Shown here one piece after another: positions 27,554 through 35,661 of a stretch of DNA of 64,000 nucleotides. The notes beneath the pieces were generated by a model, which searched no databases, was not told the DNA's origin, and was given only the letters and a program-made list of their open reading frames with translations. Each line of letters starts with the position of its first letter. Position 1 is the first letter of the stretch. The position numbers were made by a program, and so were the translations under genes. This DNA is from Amycolatopsis tolypomycina (GTDB taxonomy: Bacteria > Actinomycetota > Actinomycetes > Mycobacteriales > Pseudonocardiaceae). The stretch lies in contig NZ_FNSO01000004.1 of assembly GCF_900105945.1 (NCBI RefSeq), forward strand, positions 2,728,001 to 2,792,000, read 5' to 3'.

Positions 27554-29035
27554 ATGCCGGCGCAGGACAGCCTGTGGCTGCACCTGGACCGGCCCGAGAA
27601 CCCGATGGTCGTCACCTCGGTGCTCTGGACGAGCACGCCGGTGGACTCGGCGCGGCTGCGGTCGCTCGTGTCCGACCGCCTGCTCGCGCGGTACCCGGTG
27701 TACTTCCAGCGGGCCGTCCGGCACGGCCGTACGCTCGCCTGGGAGACCGATCCCGGCTTCGAGCTGGGCAAGCACCTCGTCGTGCGGGATCTGCCGTCGC
27801 CCGCCGACCAGGCGGCTCTGCAGGCGTTCGTCGCGGCGCGTCGCGGCGAGCCGCTCGACCCACGGCGTCCACTGTGGACCATCGACCTGCTGCAGGGCTA
27901 CCGCGGCGGCAGCGCGCTCGTGTGCCGCACCCACCACGCGATGGCCGATGGCATCCGGTTGACGCAGGTCCTGTTCAGCCTCCTCGACCCGGTCGAGAGG
28001 GAGACGGCTCCGCACGCGAAGGTCGGCGGGGCCGCACCCCACCGCGAACCGGTGGCCCAGCCCGTGGTCCGGCTCGGCGCCACCGCGCTGCGGGTCCTCG
28101 GCGACACCGGTGCGAGGGTCCAGCAGCAGGCCGCCCGCGTCCACCCGGTGCTGGAGACCGCAGTAGCCCTGCCGTTCCTCGGCGCGACCGCTGCGGTCGG
28201 TGCCACGGGCGCGGTCGCCGGATTCCTGTCGTCGGCCCTCGACGGCGGTCCCCGGCGCGCGGTCGACACGGTCGCGAGCGCGGCGACAACGCTCTGGCAC
28301 AGCGCGACCGGGACCGGCGAGCTGCTCGGACCGTCGACCGCCACCGGCCTGTGGGACGGCGAACCGGGCGTCGAGAAGACCGCGGCGTGGAGTGACCCGG
28401 TGCCGCTGATCACGCTCGGCCGGATCGGCCACGACACCGGGACGACGATCAACGACGTCTGCACCGCGCTCGTCGCGGGCGCCCTCGACCGGTACTTCAC
28501 CAGCCACGGAACCGCCCGGCCCGGGCCGTCGGAGCTGGGCTGGCTGATCCCGGTGAGCCTGTCGTCCTTCGACGACGAGCTCCCGGCCACCCTCGGGAAC
28601 CACTTCTCGCTGGTGCTGGCCCAGCTGCCGCTCGGCCGCCGGACGTTCGCCGAGCGGCTCGCCGAGGTGCACCGGCGGGTCGCCCGGATCCGTGACTCCG
28701 TCGAACCGGCGCTGACGTTCGGTGTGCAGTACGCGATCGCGCAGAGCCCGGCGGTGCTGGGCCGGCCCGTGAGCCGGTTCTTCGCCGGCAAGGCGGTCGG
28801 GGTGCTGACGAACGTGCCCGGCCCACGGGCGCGCAGGACGCTGGCGGGCGCGGAGGTGGCCGGGATCGTCGGCTGGGCGCCCTGCAGCGGCCGCCAGGCG
28901 ATCACCATCTGCATCTTCAGCTACGCCGGGGAGGTGCGGTTCGGGTTCGGCACCGACCGGAAACTGATCCCGGACCCGGAGGCTCTGGTGGACGCGCTGG
29001 CGGCGGAATTCGTCGAAGCAGCTCAGCGAGCCTGA
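27554..29035 (+). CDS. Wax ester synthase/acyl-CoA:diacylglycerol acyltransferase (copy 1)
   Basis: 493-residue WS/DGAT that esterifies acyl-CoA to diacylglycerol or fatty alcohols, forming storage triacylglycerol or wax. The catalytic HHxxxDG motif is present as THHAMADGIRL near residue 129; the N-terminal PAQDSLWLHLDRPENPM and the C-terminal ISYAGEV-like segment (FSYAGEVRFGFGTD) are typical. The start is uncertain: ATG 27554 fits the family N-terminus, but GTGs at 27515 and 27494 are in frame and no site has a convincing RBS. Its 3' end overlaps the convergent sulP gene by 13 bases. Tgs1, the main hypoxic TAG synthase of M. tuberculosis, is DosR-controlled. Confidence 0.87.
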   Translation: MPAQDSLWLHLDRPENPMVVTSVLWTSTPVDSARLRSLVSDRLLARYPVYFQRAVRHGRTLAWETDPGFELGKHLVVRDLPSPADQAALQAFVAARRGEPLDPRRPLWTIDLLQGYRGGSALVCRTHHAMADGIRLTQVLFSLLDPVERETAPHAKVGGAAPHREPVAQPVVRLGATALRVLGDTGARVQQQAARVHPVLETAVALPFLGATAAVGATGAVAGFLSSALDGGPRRAVDTVASAATTLWHSATGTGELLGPSTATGLWDGEPGVEKTAAWSDPVPLITLGRIGHDTGTTINDVCTALVAGALDRYFTSHGTARPGPSELGWLIPVSLSSFDDELPATLGNHFSLVLAQLPLGRRTFAERLAEVHRRVARIRDSVEPALTFGVQYAIAQSPAVLGRPVSRFFAGKAVGVLTNVPGPRARRTLAGAEVAGIVGWAPCSGRQAITICIFSYAGEVRFGFGTDRKLIPDPEALVDALAAEFVEAAQRA

Positions 29036-30666
29036 GCCGACGCGCGTTGCACGTGGGCACGCGCGTGGGCGACCGCGTCGTCGAGATGGGTGAAGAGGTG
29101 GCTGCCGGTGCGGAGGACGCCGGTGGTGGTCAGCAGGTGCTGGTGGTGGTCCTGGATTCCCTTCAGCAGCACCATGACGCCCCGCGCCTCCAGCTCCCCG
29201 ATGGTCTCGCCGAGCGCCTTCGCGCCGGTCGCGTCGAGCAGGTGCAGGCGGGAGAACCGCAGGATGACGACGAGGACGTCGTCGGCCGCGGCCGCGATCT
29301 CGGTGACGACCCGTTCCGAAGCACCCCAGAACATCGCGCCCTCGAACCGGAAGATCGCGATGTGCTCGTCGCCGTCGGCGGCCGGGCCGGGCAGGGTGTC
29401 GCGGCGGGCCCGGGCGGCCCGGGCGAGGTGGCGCAGCGCGAAGAACGCGGCGACCAGCAAGCCGATCTCCACCGCGAGGATGAGGTCGGCAGCGACGGTG
29501 ACGAGCGCGGTCACGGCGAAGGTGACTGTGCTGGATCGGCTCGCCCGGACGACTTCGCGGATCGTGGCGAGTGGCACCATGCGCAGGCTCGTGATCAGCA
29601 GGACACCGGCGAGGGCGGCGAGCGGGATCCGGGAGACGAGCCCGGTGGCGGCGTAGATCACGGCGAGGATCACCAGCGCGTGGCTGATGGACGCGAGCCG
29701 CGTGCGCGCGCCGGAGCGGACGTTGACCGCGGTGCGGGCGATCGCGCCGGTCGCGGGCATCCCGCCGAACAGCCCGCTGGCGATCGAGGCGAGGCCTTGG
29801 CCGATGAGCTCGCGGTCCGGGCGGGTGGGCTCGACCGGCGGGCCGCCACGGGTCATCGTCGCGGCGACCCGGGCCGACAGCAGGGATTCGATGGCCGCGA
29901 GTGCGGCCACGGCGACGACGGCTCCGGCGAGATCGCGGACCACGCCGAGGTCGAAGTGCGGCAGGGTGGGGACGAGGCTGCTCGGCAGGGTCCCGATGCG
30001 CGGCACCGGGGCATGCGTGACTTCGGCACCGACGGTCGCGAGGACCACCGCCACCAGGGACGCCGGGATCCCGCGGTGCAGCTTCGGCAGCGCGAGCATG
30101 ATCACCGCCACGACGGCGACCGTCGCCACCGTCCAGCCCGCCGCGCTGCCGGCGTTCGCGAGGGCGGACCCCGCACCCAGCAACGGATTGCGCCCCGGCG
30201 GCGCGGTCGTCCCGACGGCCGCGGGGATCTGCTGGAGGAAGATGATGCAGGCGATGCCGAGCGTGAACCCCTCGACGACCGGCCAGGGCAGGTAGCCCAC
30301 CAGCCTGCCCAGCCGTGCCGCGCCCGCGGCGAGCACGACCACTCCGCCGAGGATCGAGACCAGCGCCACCGAGGACATCCCGTGGACGGCGACGATCGGC
30401 GCCAGGACGACGGCCATGGCCCCGGTCGGGCCGGAGACCTGGACCGGTGAACCGCCGAAGACCGCGGCCACGATCCCGGCGACCACGGCGGTGATGAGCC
30501 CGGCGGCCGCGCCGGCGCCCGAGCTGATGCCGAAGGCCAGCGCGAGCGGGAGGGCCACGACGCCGACGGTGACGCCGGCGAGGAGGTCCGCGCGCAGGAT
30601 CGGCGGGCGCAGGTCGTAGTCGGCGCGGCCGGGCAGCAGCTCCCGGGCGGTCGCGAGGCGGCTCAC
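29023..30666 (-). CDS. SulP-family anion transporter with STAS domain
   Basis: 547 residues. An N-terminal sulfate-transporter domain with about 10-12 helices (DLLAGVTVGVVALPLALAFG, SGPTGAMAVVLAPIVA, FGGMPATGAIARTAVNVRSGARTRLA) is followed by a cytoplasmic STAS domain from about 425 (IAIFRFEGAMFWGASE, LDATGAKALGETI). Substrate may be sulfate, bicarbonate or another anion. The GTG at 30666 overlaps the arsR stop (GTGA), so a metal- or thiol-sensing repressor gene is coupled to it. In M. tuberculosis the SulP gene Rv1739c lies next to DosR-regulon genes. Confidence 0.88.
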   Translation of the reverse strand: MSRLATARELLPGRADYDLRPPILRADLLAGVTVGVVALPLALAFGISSGAGAAAGLITAVVAGIVAAVFGGSPVQVSGPTGAMAVVLAPIVAVHGMSSVALVSILGGVVVLAAGAARLGRLVGYLPWPVVEGFTLGIACIIFLQQIPAAVGTTAPPGRNPLLGAGSALANAGSAAGWTVATVAVVAVIMLALPKLHRGIPASLVAVVLATVGAEVTHAPVPRIGTLPSSLVPTLPHFDLGVVRDLAGAVVAVAALAAIESLLSARVAATMTRGGPPVEPTRPDRELIGQGLASIASGLFGGMPATGAIARTAVNVRSGARTRLASISHALVILAVIYAATGLVSRIPLAALAGVLLITSLRMVPLATIREVVRASRSSTVTFAVTALVTVAADLILAVEIGLLVAAFFALRHLARAARARRDTLPGPAADGDEHIAIFRFEGAMFWGASERVVTEIAAAADDVLVVILRFSRLHLLDATGAKALGETIGELEARGVMVLLKGIQDHHQHLLTTTGVLRTGSHLFTHLDDAVAHARAHVQRASAQAR

Positions 30667-31073
30667 GCCTTGGCCGCGATCGCGTCGAGGATGGCCTGCG
30701 GGCTGGCTCCGGGCAGCGGCGGCAGTTCCTGGGCGGTCCGGAGCCGGGCGGAGTCCGGGGTCAGGCTGGACAGCAGGAAGGCGCGGGCCACGACCAGGAG
30801 CTCCGCGACGAGGGGCTGGGCGAGCCAGTACTCGACGGCGTTGCCGGTGCGGGTGGAGGTGACGACTCCGCTGCGGCGGAGCACGGCGAGGTGCTGGGAG
30901 AGGTGGGACGCTTCGCAGTCGGTCACTTCGAGCAGCCGGGTGACCGGCGTGCTCTGTTCGCCGGCCGCGGCGAGCACCTCCAGCACCTGGATCCGGATCG
31001 GGTGGGCCAGGCACTTGAAGAGGTCGGCTTTGATCCGGTAGAGCGGCTCGGTCGTGCGGGAGCGGGCGGGCAT
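30663..31073 (-). CDS. ArsR/SmtB-family repressor
   Basis: 136-residue winged-helix regulator. The recognition region reads TDCEASHLSQHLAVLRRSGVVTSTRTGNAVEYWLAQP. Cys residues are at the start of helix 2 (LFKCLAHPIRIQVL) and beside the recognition helix (TDCEAS), possible ligands for a metal or a reactive sulfur species. ATG 31073 has AGGAGG. A perfect palindrome lies just upstream of the RBS, so autoregulation, and thereby control of sulP, is likely. The ligand cannot be deduced. Confidence 0.85.
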   Translation of the reverse strand: MPARSRTTEPLYRIKADLFKCLAHPIRIQVLEVLAAAGEQSTPVTRLLEVTDCEASHLSQHLAVLRRSGVVTSTRTGNAVEYWLAQPLVAELLVVARAFLLSSLTPDSARLRTAQELPPLPGASPQAILDAIAAKA

Positions 31074-31084
31074 GGGCACCTCCT

Positions 31085-31106
31085 GGATTGATGATTCTAT
31101 CAATCC
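31085..31106. promoter_or_regulatory. ArsR-type operator palindrome
   Basis: GGATTGAT and ATCAATCC form a perfect inverted repeat with a 6-base spacer, immediately upstream of the arsR ribosome site and in an AT-rich patch unusual for this DNA. It is the natural operator for the ArsR protein and would control the arsR-sulP pair, giving it a promoter separate from the upstream operon. Confidence 0.75.
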
Positions 31107-31120
31107 ATCAACCCATGGCT

Positions 31121-32482
31121 TCAGCGGGCCGCGGCCAGCAGTGCCGGGAACTCCCGCTCGATCGCCTTGGCGAGCACGTCGGTGTCCGGGACCGCGTCCG
31201 CGTCCGCCGTGATCCCGAACGTCACCTCCCCGGCGTAGCTGAGCATCGCCACGCCGATCCGCACCCGCAGCGCGATGGGCACGTACGGGTGGATCCGGAC
31301 GATCCGGCGGCCGAGGGCGAACAGCGGTTCGGCGGGGCCGCGCACGTTGGTCGTCACCGTGACGATGTTGCGTTGCGGCAGGTGCGCGGCCGCCCGGATC
31401 GCCCACGCGACCGGGGCGAACGGCTCGTGCGCCGCGGTGGCGGTGAGCAGCGCGCCGGCGTCGGCCTCCTTGGCGGCCTTCAGCATGCCCAGCCGGCGGT
31501 GCACCCGGACCAGCCGCTGGGCCGGGTCGGTCAGGTCGACCGGCAGCAGCGGCAGCAGGAGCGAGACCTCGTTGTCGAGCGCGGTGCCGGTCCGCACGGA
31601 TACCGGCACCAGCGACCGGACGCTGTCGGCGGCGGGTGTCTCGCCGCGCTGCAGCAGCAGTTCCCGGAACCCGCCGGTGACCGCGGCCAGCAGGACGTCG
31701 TTCACCGTGACGTCGAAGGCCCGTGCGACGGCCTGGACGTCGGCCAGCGGCACCGACGCGGTCGAGTAGCGCCGGTCGCGCCCGAGCGGGCCGGTCAACG
31801 GCGTGGCTGTAACCGGCAGCAGCGCGGACGTCATCGCCGCGAGACCACGGGCGGCGTCGCTGACGCGGCGGGCCAGCCGGTTCGGGTGCAGCAGCTCGCG
31901 GGCGAGCAGCCGGGTCTGGGTCCACGGCGTCCGCAGCAGCGAGCCGACCGCGTCCAGCAGCAGCTCGGCCGTGCCCGGGTCGGCCGCTTCCGCGGCCGGA
32001 CGCGGGTCGGCCGGGGCGTCGCCGAACAGGACGGTCTGCAGCCGCGTGGCCGCCAGTCCGTCGGCCAGGGCGTGGTGCACCTTCGTCAGGATCGCCCAGC
32101 GCCCGTCGGGGAGGCCTTCGATCACCCAGAACTCCCAGAGCGGGCGGTCGCGTTCGAGCCGGTCCCTCATCAGCAGGGCGACCAGTTCGCAGAGCGCGGT
32201 TTCGTCGTGCGGCGCGGGGAGCGCGATCCGCGCGAAGTGCGCTCCCGCGTCGAACGCCGGGTCGTCGACCCAGAGCGGCGGCGCGAGGTCGAACGGGACA
32301 GCGCGCACTTTCTGCCGGTAGCGCGGGATGCCGGCCAGCCGTGCGAGCACGGCGGCGGTGAACTCGTCGAGGCCCGGGGGCGGTCCCTCGGCGATGGCGA
32401 TCGACGCGATCGCCATCGATGAGCTGGGGTCCTCGTCCTCGATCTCGAGGAAGGCCGCGTCGAGCGGGCCGAGCCGGTCCAT
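31121..32482 (-). CDS. Wax ester synthase/acyl-CoA:diacylglycerol acyltransferase (copy 2, Tgs1-like)
   Basis: 453 residues, the length of classical actinobacterial TAG synthases. N-terminus MDRLGPLDAAFLEIEDED, catalytic KVHHALADGLAATR near residue 132, the conserved NDVLLAAVTGGFRELL block and C-terminal MLSYAGEVTFGITAD. ATG 32482 follows AGAGGA. It lies in a same-strand run with the kinase, nitroreductase, SHOCT and lipoprotein genes, all behind the DosR-like box at 35573. Copy 1 at 27554 is clearly divergent in sequence, so their acyl or alcohol preferences may differ. Confidence 0.9.
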   Translation of the reverse strand: MDRLGPLDAAFLEIEDEDPSSSMAIASIAIAEGPPPGLDEFTAAVLARLAGIPRYRQKVRAVPFDLAPPLWVDDPAFDAGAHFARIALPAPHDETALCELVALLMRDRLERDRPLWEFWVIEGLPDGRWAILTKVHHALADGLAATRLQTVLFGDAPADPRPAAEAADPGTAELLLDAVGSLLRTPWTQTRLLARELLHPNRLARRVSDAARGLAAMTSALLPVTATPLTGPLGRDRRYSTASVPLADVQAVARAFDVTVNDVLLAAVTGGFRELLLQRGETPAADSVRSLVPVSVRTGTALDNEVSLLLPLLPVDLTDPAQRLVRVHRRLGMLKAAKEADAGALLTATAAHEPFAPVAWAIRAAAHLPQRNIVTVTTNVRGPAEPLFALGRRIVRIHPYVPIALRVRIGVAMLSYAGEVTFGITADADAVPDTDVLAKAIEREFPALLAAAR

Positions 32483-32584
32483 GACGTCCTCTCGGGGTGC
32501 GATGTCGACGACGACACGCGGAATGGCAGCTGTGCGCGGACCCGGCGGCGAACGTGCTGAGCCCTTCGGAGGAGCCGGCGAAGC

Positions 32585-32725
32585 CTAGGAGTCGTTGCGG
32601 GTGCCGGGAGGACCAACGCCGGGGGCAGCGTGCTCGCCGGCGGCGCCGGCCCGGTCGCTCCCGCAGCCGGCGATGGCCAGGCCGCACACCAGCGCGACGA
32701 GCGCCACCCGCCCGCGTGAGGTCAT
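32585..32725 (-). CDS. Very small lipoprotein
   Basis: 46-residue product with a basic start, a hydrophobic stretch and a lipobox (LAIAGC, Cys19), leaving a 27-residue polar, Gly/Pro-rich mature peptide. ATG 32725 overlaps the stop of the SHOCT gene (ATGA), and no good independent ribosome site exists, so translation depends on coupling. Function unknown; it may be a small envelope peptide induced with the operon. Confidence 0.6.
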   Translation of the reverse strand: MTSRGRVALVALVCGLAIAGCGSDRAGAAGEHAAPGVGPPGTRNDS

Positions 32726-32961
32726 CTCGTTCTCGTCAAGGCGTCTCGGCGGCGTTCGTACTCCTCCTGGTCGATCTCGCCGCGGGCGAACCGTTCGTCG
32801 AGGATGCGCCGCGCCGGGTCGGCCGGAGGCGGCGGCTGCGGTCCCCGCCGTCCCAGGACGACGACGAGCGCGACGAGTGCGGCGAGCACCAGCGCCATCA
32901 GCACGAGCATGCCGATGCCGCCGGCCCAGCCCATGGTTCCGGGATAGTGCCAATACGGCAT
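32722..32961 (-). CDS. SHOCT-domain small membrane protein
   Basis: 79 residues: a short aromatic N-terminus (MPYWHYPGTMGW), one membrane helix near 14-36, a Pro-rich linker, and a C-terminal SHOCT motif (DPARRILDERFARGEIDQEEYERRRDAL). SHOCT domains often end membrane proteins involved in oligomerisation. RBS AAGGAG. Fourteen bases downstream of the nitroreductase gene and coupled to the lipoprotein gene. Confidence 0.85.
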   Translation of the reverse strand: MPYWHYPGTMGWAGGIGMLVLMALVLAALVALVVVLGRRGPQPPPPADPARRILDERFARGEIDQEEYERRRDALTRTR

Positions 32962-32975
32962 GACCGGCTCCTTTC

Positions 32976-33989
32976 CTAGTAGGCCTGGAAGTGCTTCGGG
33001 GGAGCGTCGAGTGGCTGCAGCACGTCCTCGAGGTCGCGGCGCGGAGTGGCGGGCAGCGGCTCGGCGTTGGCGGGTGCCCAGCCGATGCGCAGCACCATCT
33101 GGGGGAACGACCCGCCGGTGACGTGTTCGGTCACGGTGTCGCGGACGTCCGGCAGCTCGAGCGGCTCGGTCAGCGGGCACGAGGACAGGCCGAAGGCGTT
33201 CGCCGTCAGCAGCACGGCACTCGTCGCTTCGCCGGCCCGCAGCCGCGACATCCGGTCGTCGGACGCGGTGCTCAGCACCAGCAGGACGGTCTCGTCGTCC
33301 TCGGCCTTGGCGCCCACCGGCTGGGCCAGCAACGGGTCGGCGAAGGGCCGGGTCCGGAGCGCGCCGGGTGTGTCGTCCGGTGCCGGGGTGTTGCGGGCGG
33401 GGACGCCGTCGGGCGAGAGACGCCGTCCGCTCCACGCCGCCAGCTCGGTGCGGTAGGCCGGGTCGGCGGCGTGCCGGTCCGCGGCCTCCTCGATCGCCGT
33501 CGCCAGGTAGTACCGCGCCGAGTTGTCGGCGGCCTGCAGCACGGTGCCTTCCAGCGCGGCCGCGCGGGACATCGCTTCGACGTGTCCGCGCGGGACGACC
33601 CAGGAGCTGTGGCGGCGCCGGTCGGTCCGCCGCCGGGGAATGGCTGCGGCCATGGCGATCTCGTCCTGGGACGGGTTGTGCGGGTGCAGCGTGATCGCCG
33701 CCAGGTGGTCGGGCTCGCCGGGGTTCGGCAGGCGGTGCACTTCCGCGGCCCAGCCGAGTGCGGCGAAGCCGACCCGGAGGTGGTGCAACGCGGCACCGCA
33801 GCTGAGGATCAGGTCGCGGCCGTCCGGGTCGGTTTCGGGCAACCGCCGCTCCGGGTCGGCGTAGAGGTGCAGGGAGCTGTCGCCGAGCCGCCAGTTCCAC
33901 GGCTGGGAGTTGTGCACCGACGGCGCGCGGACCGCCATCGCGACCGCGGTCTTGACGGTGAAGTCGTCCGGGAATGCTCGGTCCATCAT
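32976..33989 (-). CDS. Acg/Rv3131-family nitroreductase-like flavoprotein (second copy)
   Basis: 337 residues. The family motif [13 protein letters not shown] is at 22-34, LILSCGAALHHLRVGFAALGW follows, and the C-terminal LSSCPLTEPLEL...PQMVLRIGWAP block is present. The start is one of two consecutive ATGs (33989 or 33986); the first overlaps the stop of the kinase-like gene (ATGA). A DosR-like sequence GGGACTTTCGGTGC (10 of 14) lies 89 bases upstream, inside the 3' end of that gene. It could be an internal promoter. Confidence 0.87.
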   Translation of the reverse strand: MMDRAFPDDFTVKTAVAMAVRAPSVHNSQPWNWRLGDSSLHLYADPERRLPETDPDGRDLILSCGAALHHLRVGFAALGWAAEVHRLPNPGEPDHLAAITLHPHNPSQDEIAMAAAIPRRRTDRRRHSSWVVPRGHVEAMSRAAALEGTVLQAADNSARYYLATAIEEAADRHAADPAYRTELAAWSGRRLSPDGVPARNTPAPDDTPGALRTRPFADPLLAQPVGAKAEDDETVLLVLSTASDDRMSRLRAGEATSAVLLTANAFGLSSCPLTEPLELPDVRDTVTEHVTGGSFPQMVLRIGWAPANAEPLPATPRRDLEDVLQPLDAPPKHFQAY

Positions 33990-35536
33990 CGGCCTGCCTC
34001 GTCGTCGGAAGTTTCTGCCGCCTTGACCCTCGCACCGCGGTCGCGGCCGTCGGGAGGGCCGGAGTGCCTTCGCTCGGGGGACTTTCGGTGCTCGGGCACC
34101 AGACAGGCCAGGGCTCGCGCGAGCGACTCCGCGGGTGTTCCGCTGGTCGGCAGCGGATGCGCTTCGGGCCAGGGGTCGGCGTCCACGGCCATCCGGCGCG
34201 CGATCTCGGGGGTGGCGTCGGACAGGGCACCGGTCCGGGCCGTGATGCGGTGCACGGCGATCGCTTCCGGTGCCAGGCAGCGGATGGCGGCCGGCGGGCT
34301 GCTCGTCCGCCCGGCGGCCGCGGCGGCGAGCGCCCGGTGCGAGGCCGCGTTCCACGACGCGTCCAGCACCACGGTTTCGCCCAGCGCCAGCAGTTCGCCG
34401 GCGCGGTGCACGAGTTCGGCGTAGGTCGCGTCCGTGTGGCTGGCGTCGTAGATGCCTTCGCGGTAGCCCTCGGCGGGACGCCGGACCGGCGTGAGCCCGG
34501 CCAGTTCCTTGCGCAGGCGATCGGACTGCAGCAACGTGGCGCCGAGCCGGTCGGCGAGCCCGCCGGCGATGGTGGACTTGCCGGTGCCGGGCGCGCCGCC
34601 GACGAGGATCAGGCGGACCTGGCCGAACCGCAGGTGCTCCAGAGTGAGGTCGGCGTACTCGCGGGCCAGCTCAGCCGCTCGCGGATCGCCCTGCGCGTGG
34701 CGGAGGCAGGCTACCTTGGCGCGGACGAACGCGCGGTAGGCGAGGTAGTGGTGCACCAGCGCCGGGGGCGCGGGGTCGCCGGTGAATTCGCGGTAGTCGC
34801 GCAGGAGCTGGTCGCCGAACGCGGGAGCGCCGAGCCGCTCGAGGTCCATCGCGAGGAAGGCGACGTCGTCGAGCACGTCGACGTGCCGGAGGTGGTCGTC
34901 GAACTCCAGGCAGTCCAGCACGCGAGGGCCGTCGTCGAGGCAGAAGATGTCATCGGCCAGCAGGTCCCCGTGGCCGTCGACGACGTGCCCCTCGGCGATC
35001 CGGCGGTCGAACAGGGGTGCGCGGCCGGCGAGGAACTCCTCGGCGAGTTCTTCGATCTCGCCGGCGGTAGCGGGGTCGAGTACGTCGCCGTGGAAGGGCC
35101 GGACCTGGGCGAAGCTGTCGCGCCACCGGTTCCGGACGGCGTCGCGGGTCTCGTCGGCGTCGATCTCCGGCCCGCGTCCGGCTCGGGCGTGGAAGGCGGC
35201 CAGCTGCCGCGCCAGGGCCCGGATCGTCGCGGGCAGCGGTGCGCCGCGCCGGACCAGGGTCGAGAGCCGCCGGTCTTCCGGCATCCGGCGCATCACCACC
35301 AGGTGGTCGCGGACCTCGCCGCCAGGGCCCGTGACTTCGGCGACCCCGAGGTAGACGTCGGGGGCCAGCCGCCGGTTCAGCTCCACCTCCCGGTGGCACG
35401 CCCGTTCGCGGGCTTCCCGCGTCGAGAAGTCCAGGAAGCCGAGGTCGACCGGCTTCTTCAGCTTGTAGGCGAGGTCTCCGACGAGGAAGACCGCACCGAT
35501 GTGGGTCTCGCGCACGTCGGCCCAGGGTTCGTCCAT
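33986..35536 (-). CDS. Rv2004c-like fusion: phosphotransferase-fold domain plus P-loop kinase
   Basis: 516 residues. The N-terminal ~300 residues resemble aminoglycoside/choline kinase-like folds, with a Brenner-type motif GHGDLLADDIF at 188-198 and a DLERLGAPAFGDQL segment after it. The C-terminal part is a P-loop kinase with Walker A GGAPGTGKST at 313-322 and LDASWNAASHRALA later. This two-domain layout matches M. tuberculosis Rv2004c, a DosR-regulon protein of unknown substrate. ATG 35536 has no strong RBS, and the coding frame upstream is open to 35638. It would be the first gene of a run reaching sulP. Confidence 0.82.
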   Translation of the reverse strand: MDEPWADVRETHIGAVFLVGDLAYKLKKPVDLGFLDFSTREARERACHREVELNRRLAPDVYLGVAEVTGPGGEVRDHLVVMRRMPEDRRLSTLVRRGAPLPATIRALARQLAAFHARAGRGPEIDADETRDAVRNRWRDSFAQVRPFHGDVLDPATAGEIEELAEEFLAGRAPLFDRRIAEGHVVDGHGDLLADDIFCLDDGPRVLDCLEFDDHLRHVDVLDDVAFLAMDLERLGAPAFGDQLLRDYREFTGDPAPPALVHHYLAYRAFVRAKVACLRHAQGDPRAAELAREYADLTLEHLRFGQVRLILVGGAPGTGKSTIAGGLADRLGATLLQSDRLRKELAGLTPVRRPAEGYREGIYDASHTDATYAELVHRAGELLALGETVVLDASWNAASHRALAAAAAGRTSSPPAAIRCLAPEAIAVHRITARTGALSDATPEIARRMAVDADPWPEAHPLPTSGTPAESLARALACLVPEHRKSPERRHSGPPDGRDRGARVKAAETSDDEAGR

Positions 35537-35572
35537 GCCGCCAGGATCGGCTCCTCGCGGCGGTTTGCACCG

Positions 35573-35586
35573 GGGACGAAAGTCAC
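35573..35586. promoter_or_regulatory. Best DosR-like box: kinase operon / ABC exporter divergent promoter
   Basis: GGGACGAAAGTCAC matches the DosR consensus at 12 of 14 positions by eye. A further inverted repeat, GTCACC and GGTGAC around GGGACC, follows at 35583-35600. The site lies 36 bases upstream of the kinase-like gene and 75 bases upstream of the ABC ATPase gene, so it could serve both directions. Confidence 0.6.
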
Positions 35587-35661
35587 CGGGACCGGTGACC
35601 GGGGAAACCTCCCCGGACCCGTCCCCGGCGTTCACCATGGTGCCCGGCGGAAGGAGACGTC

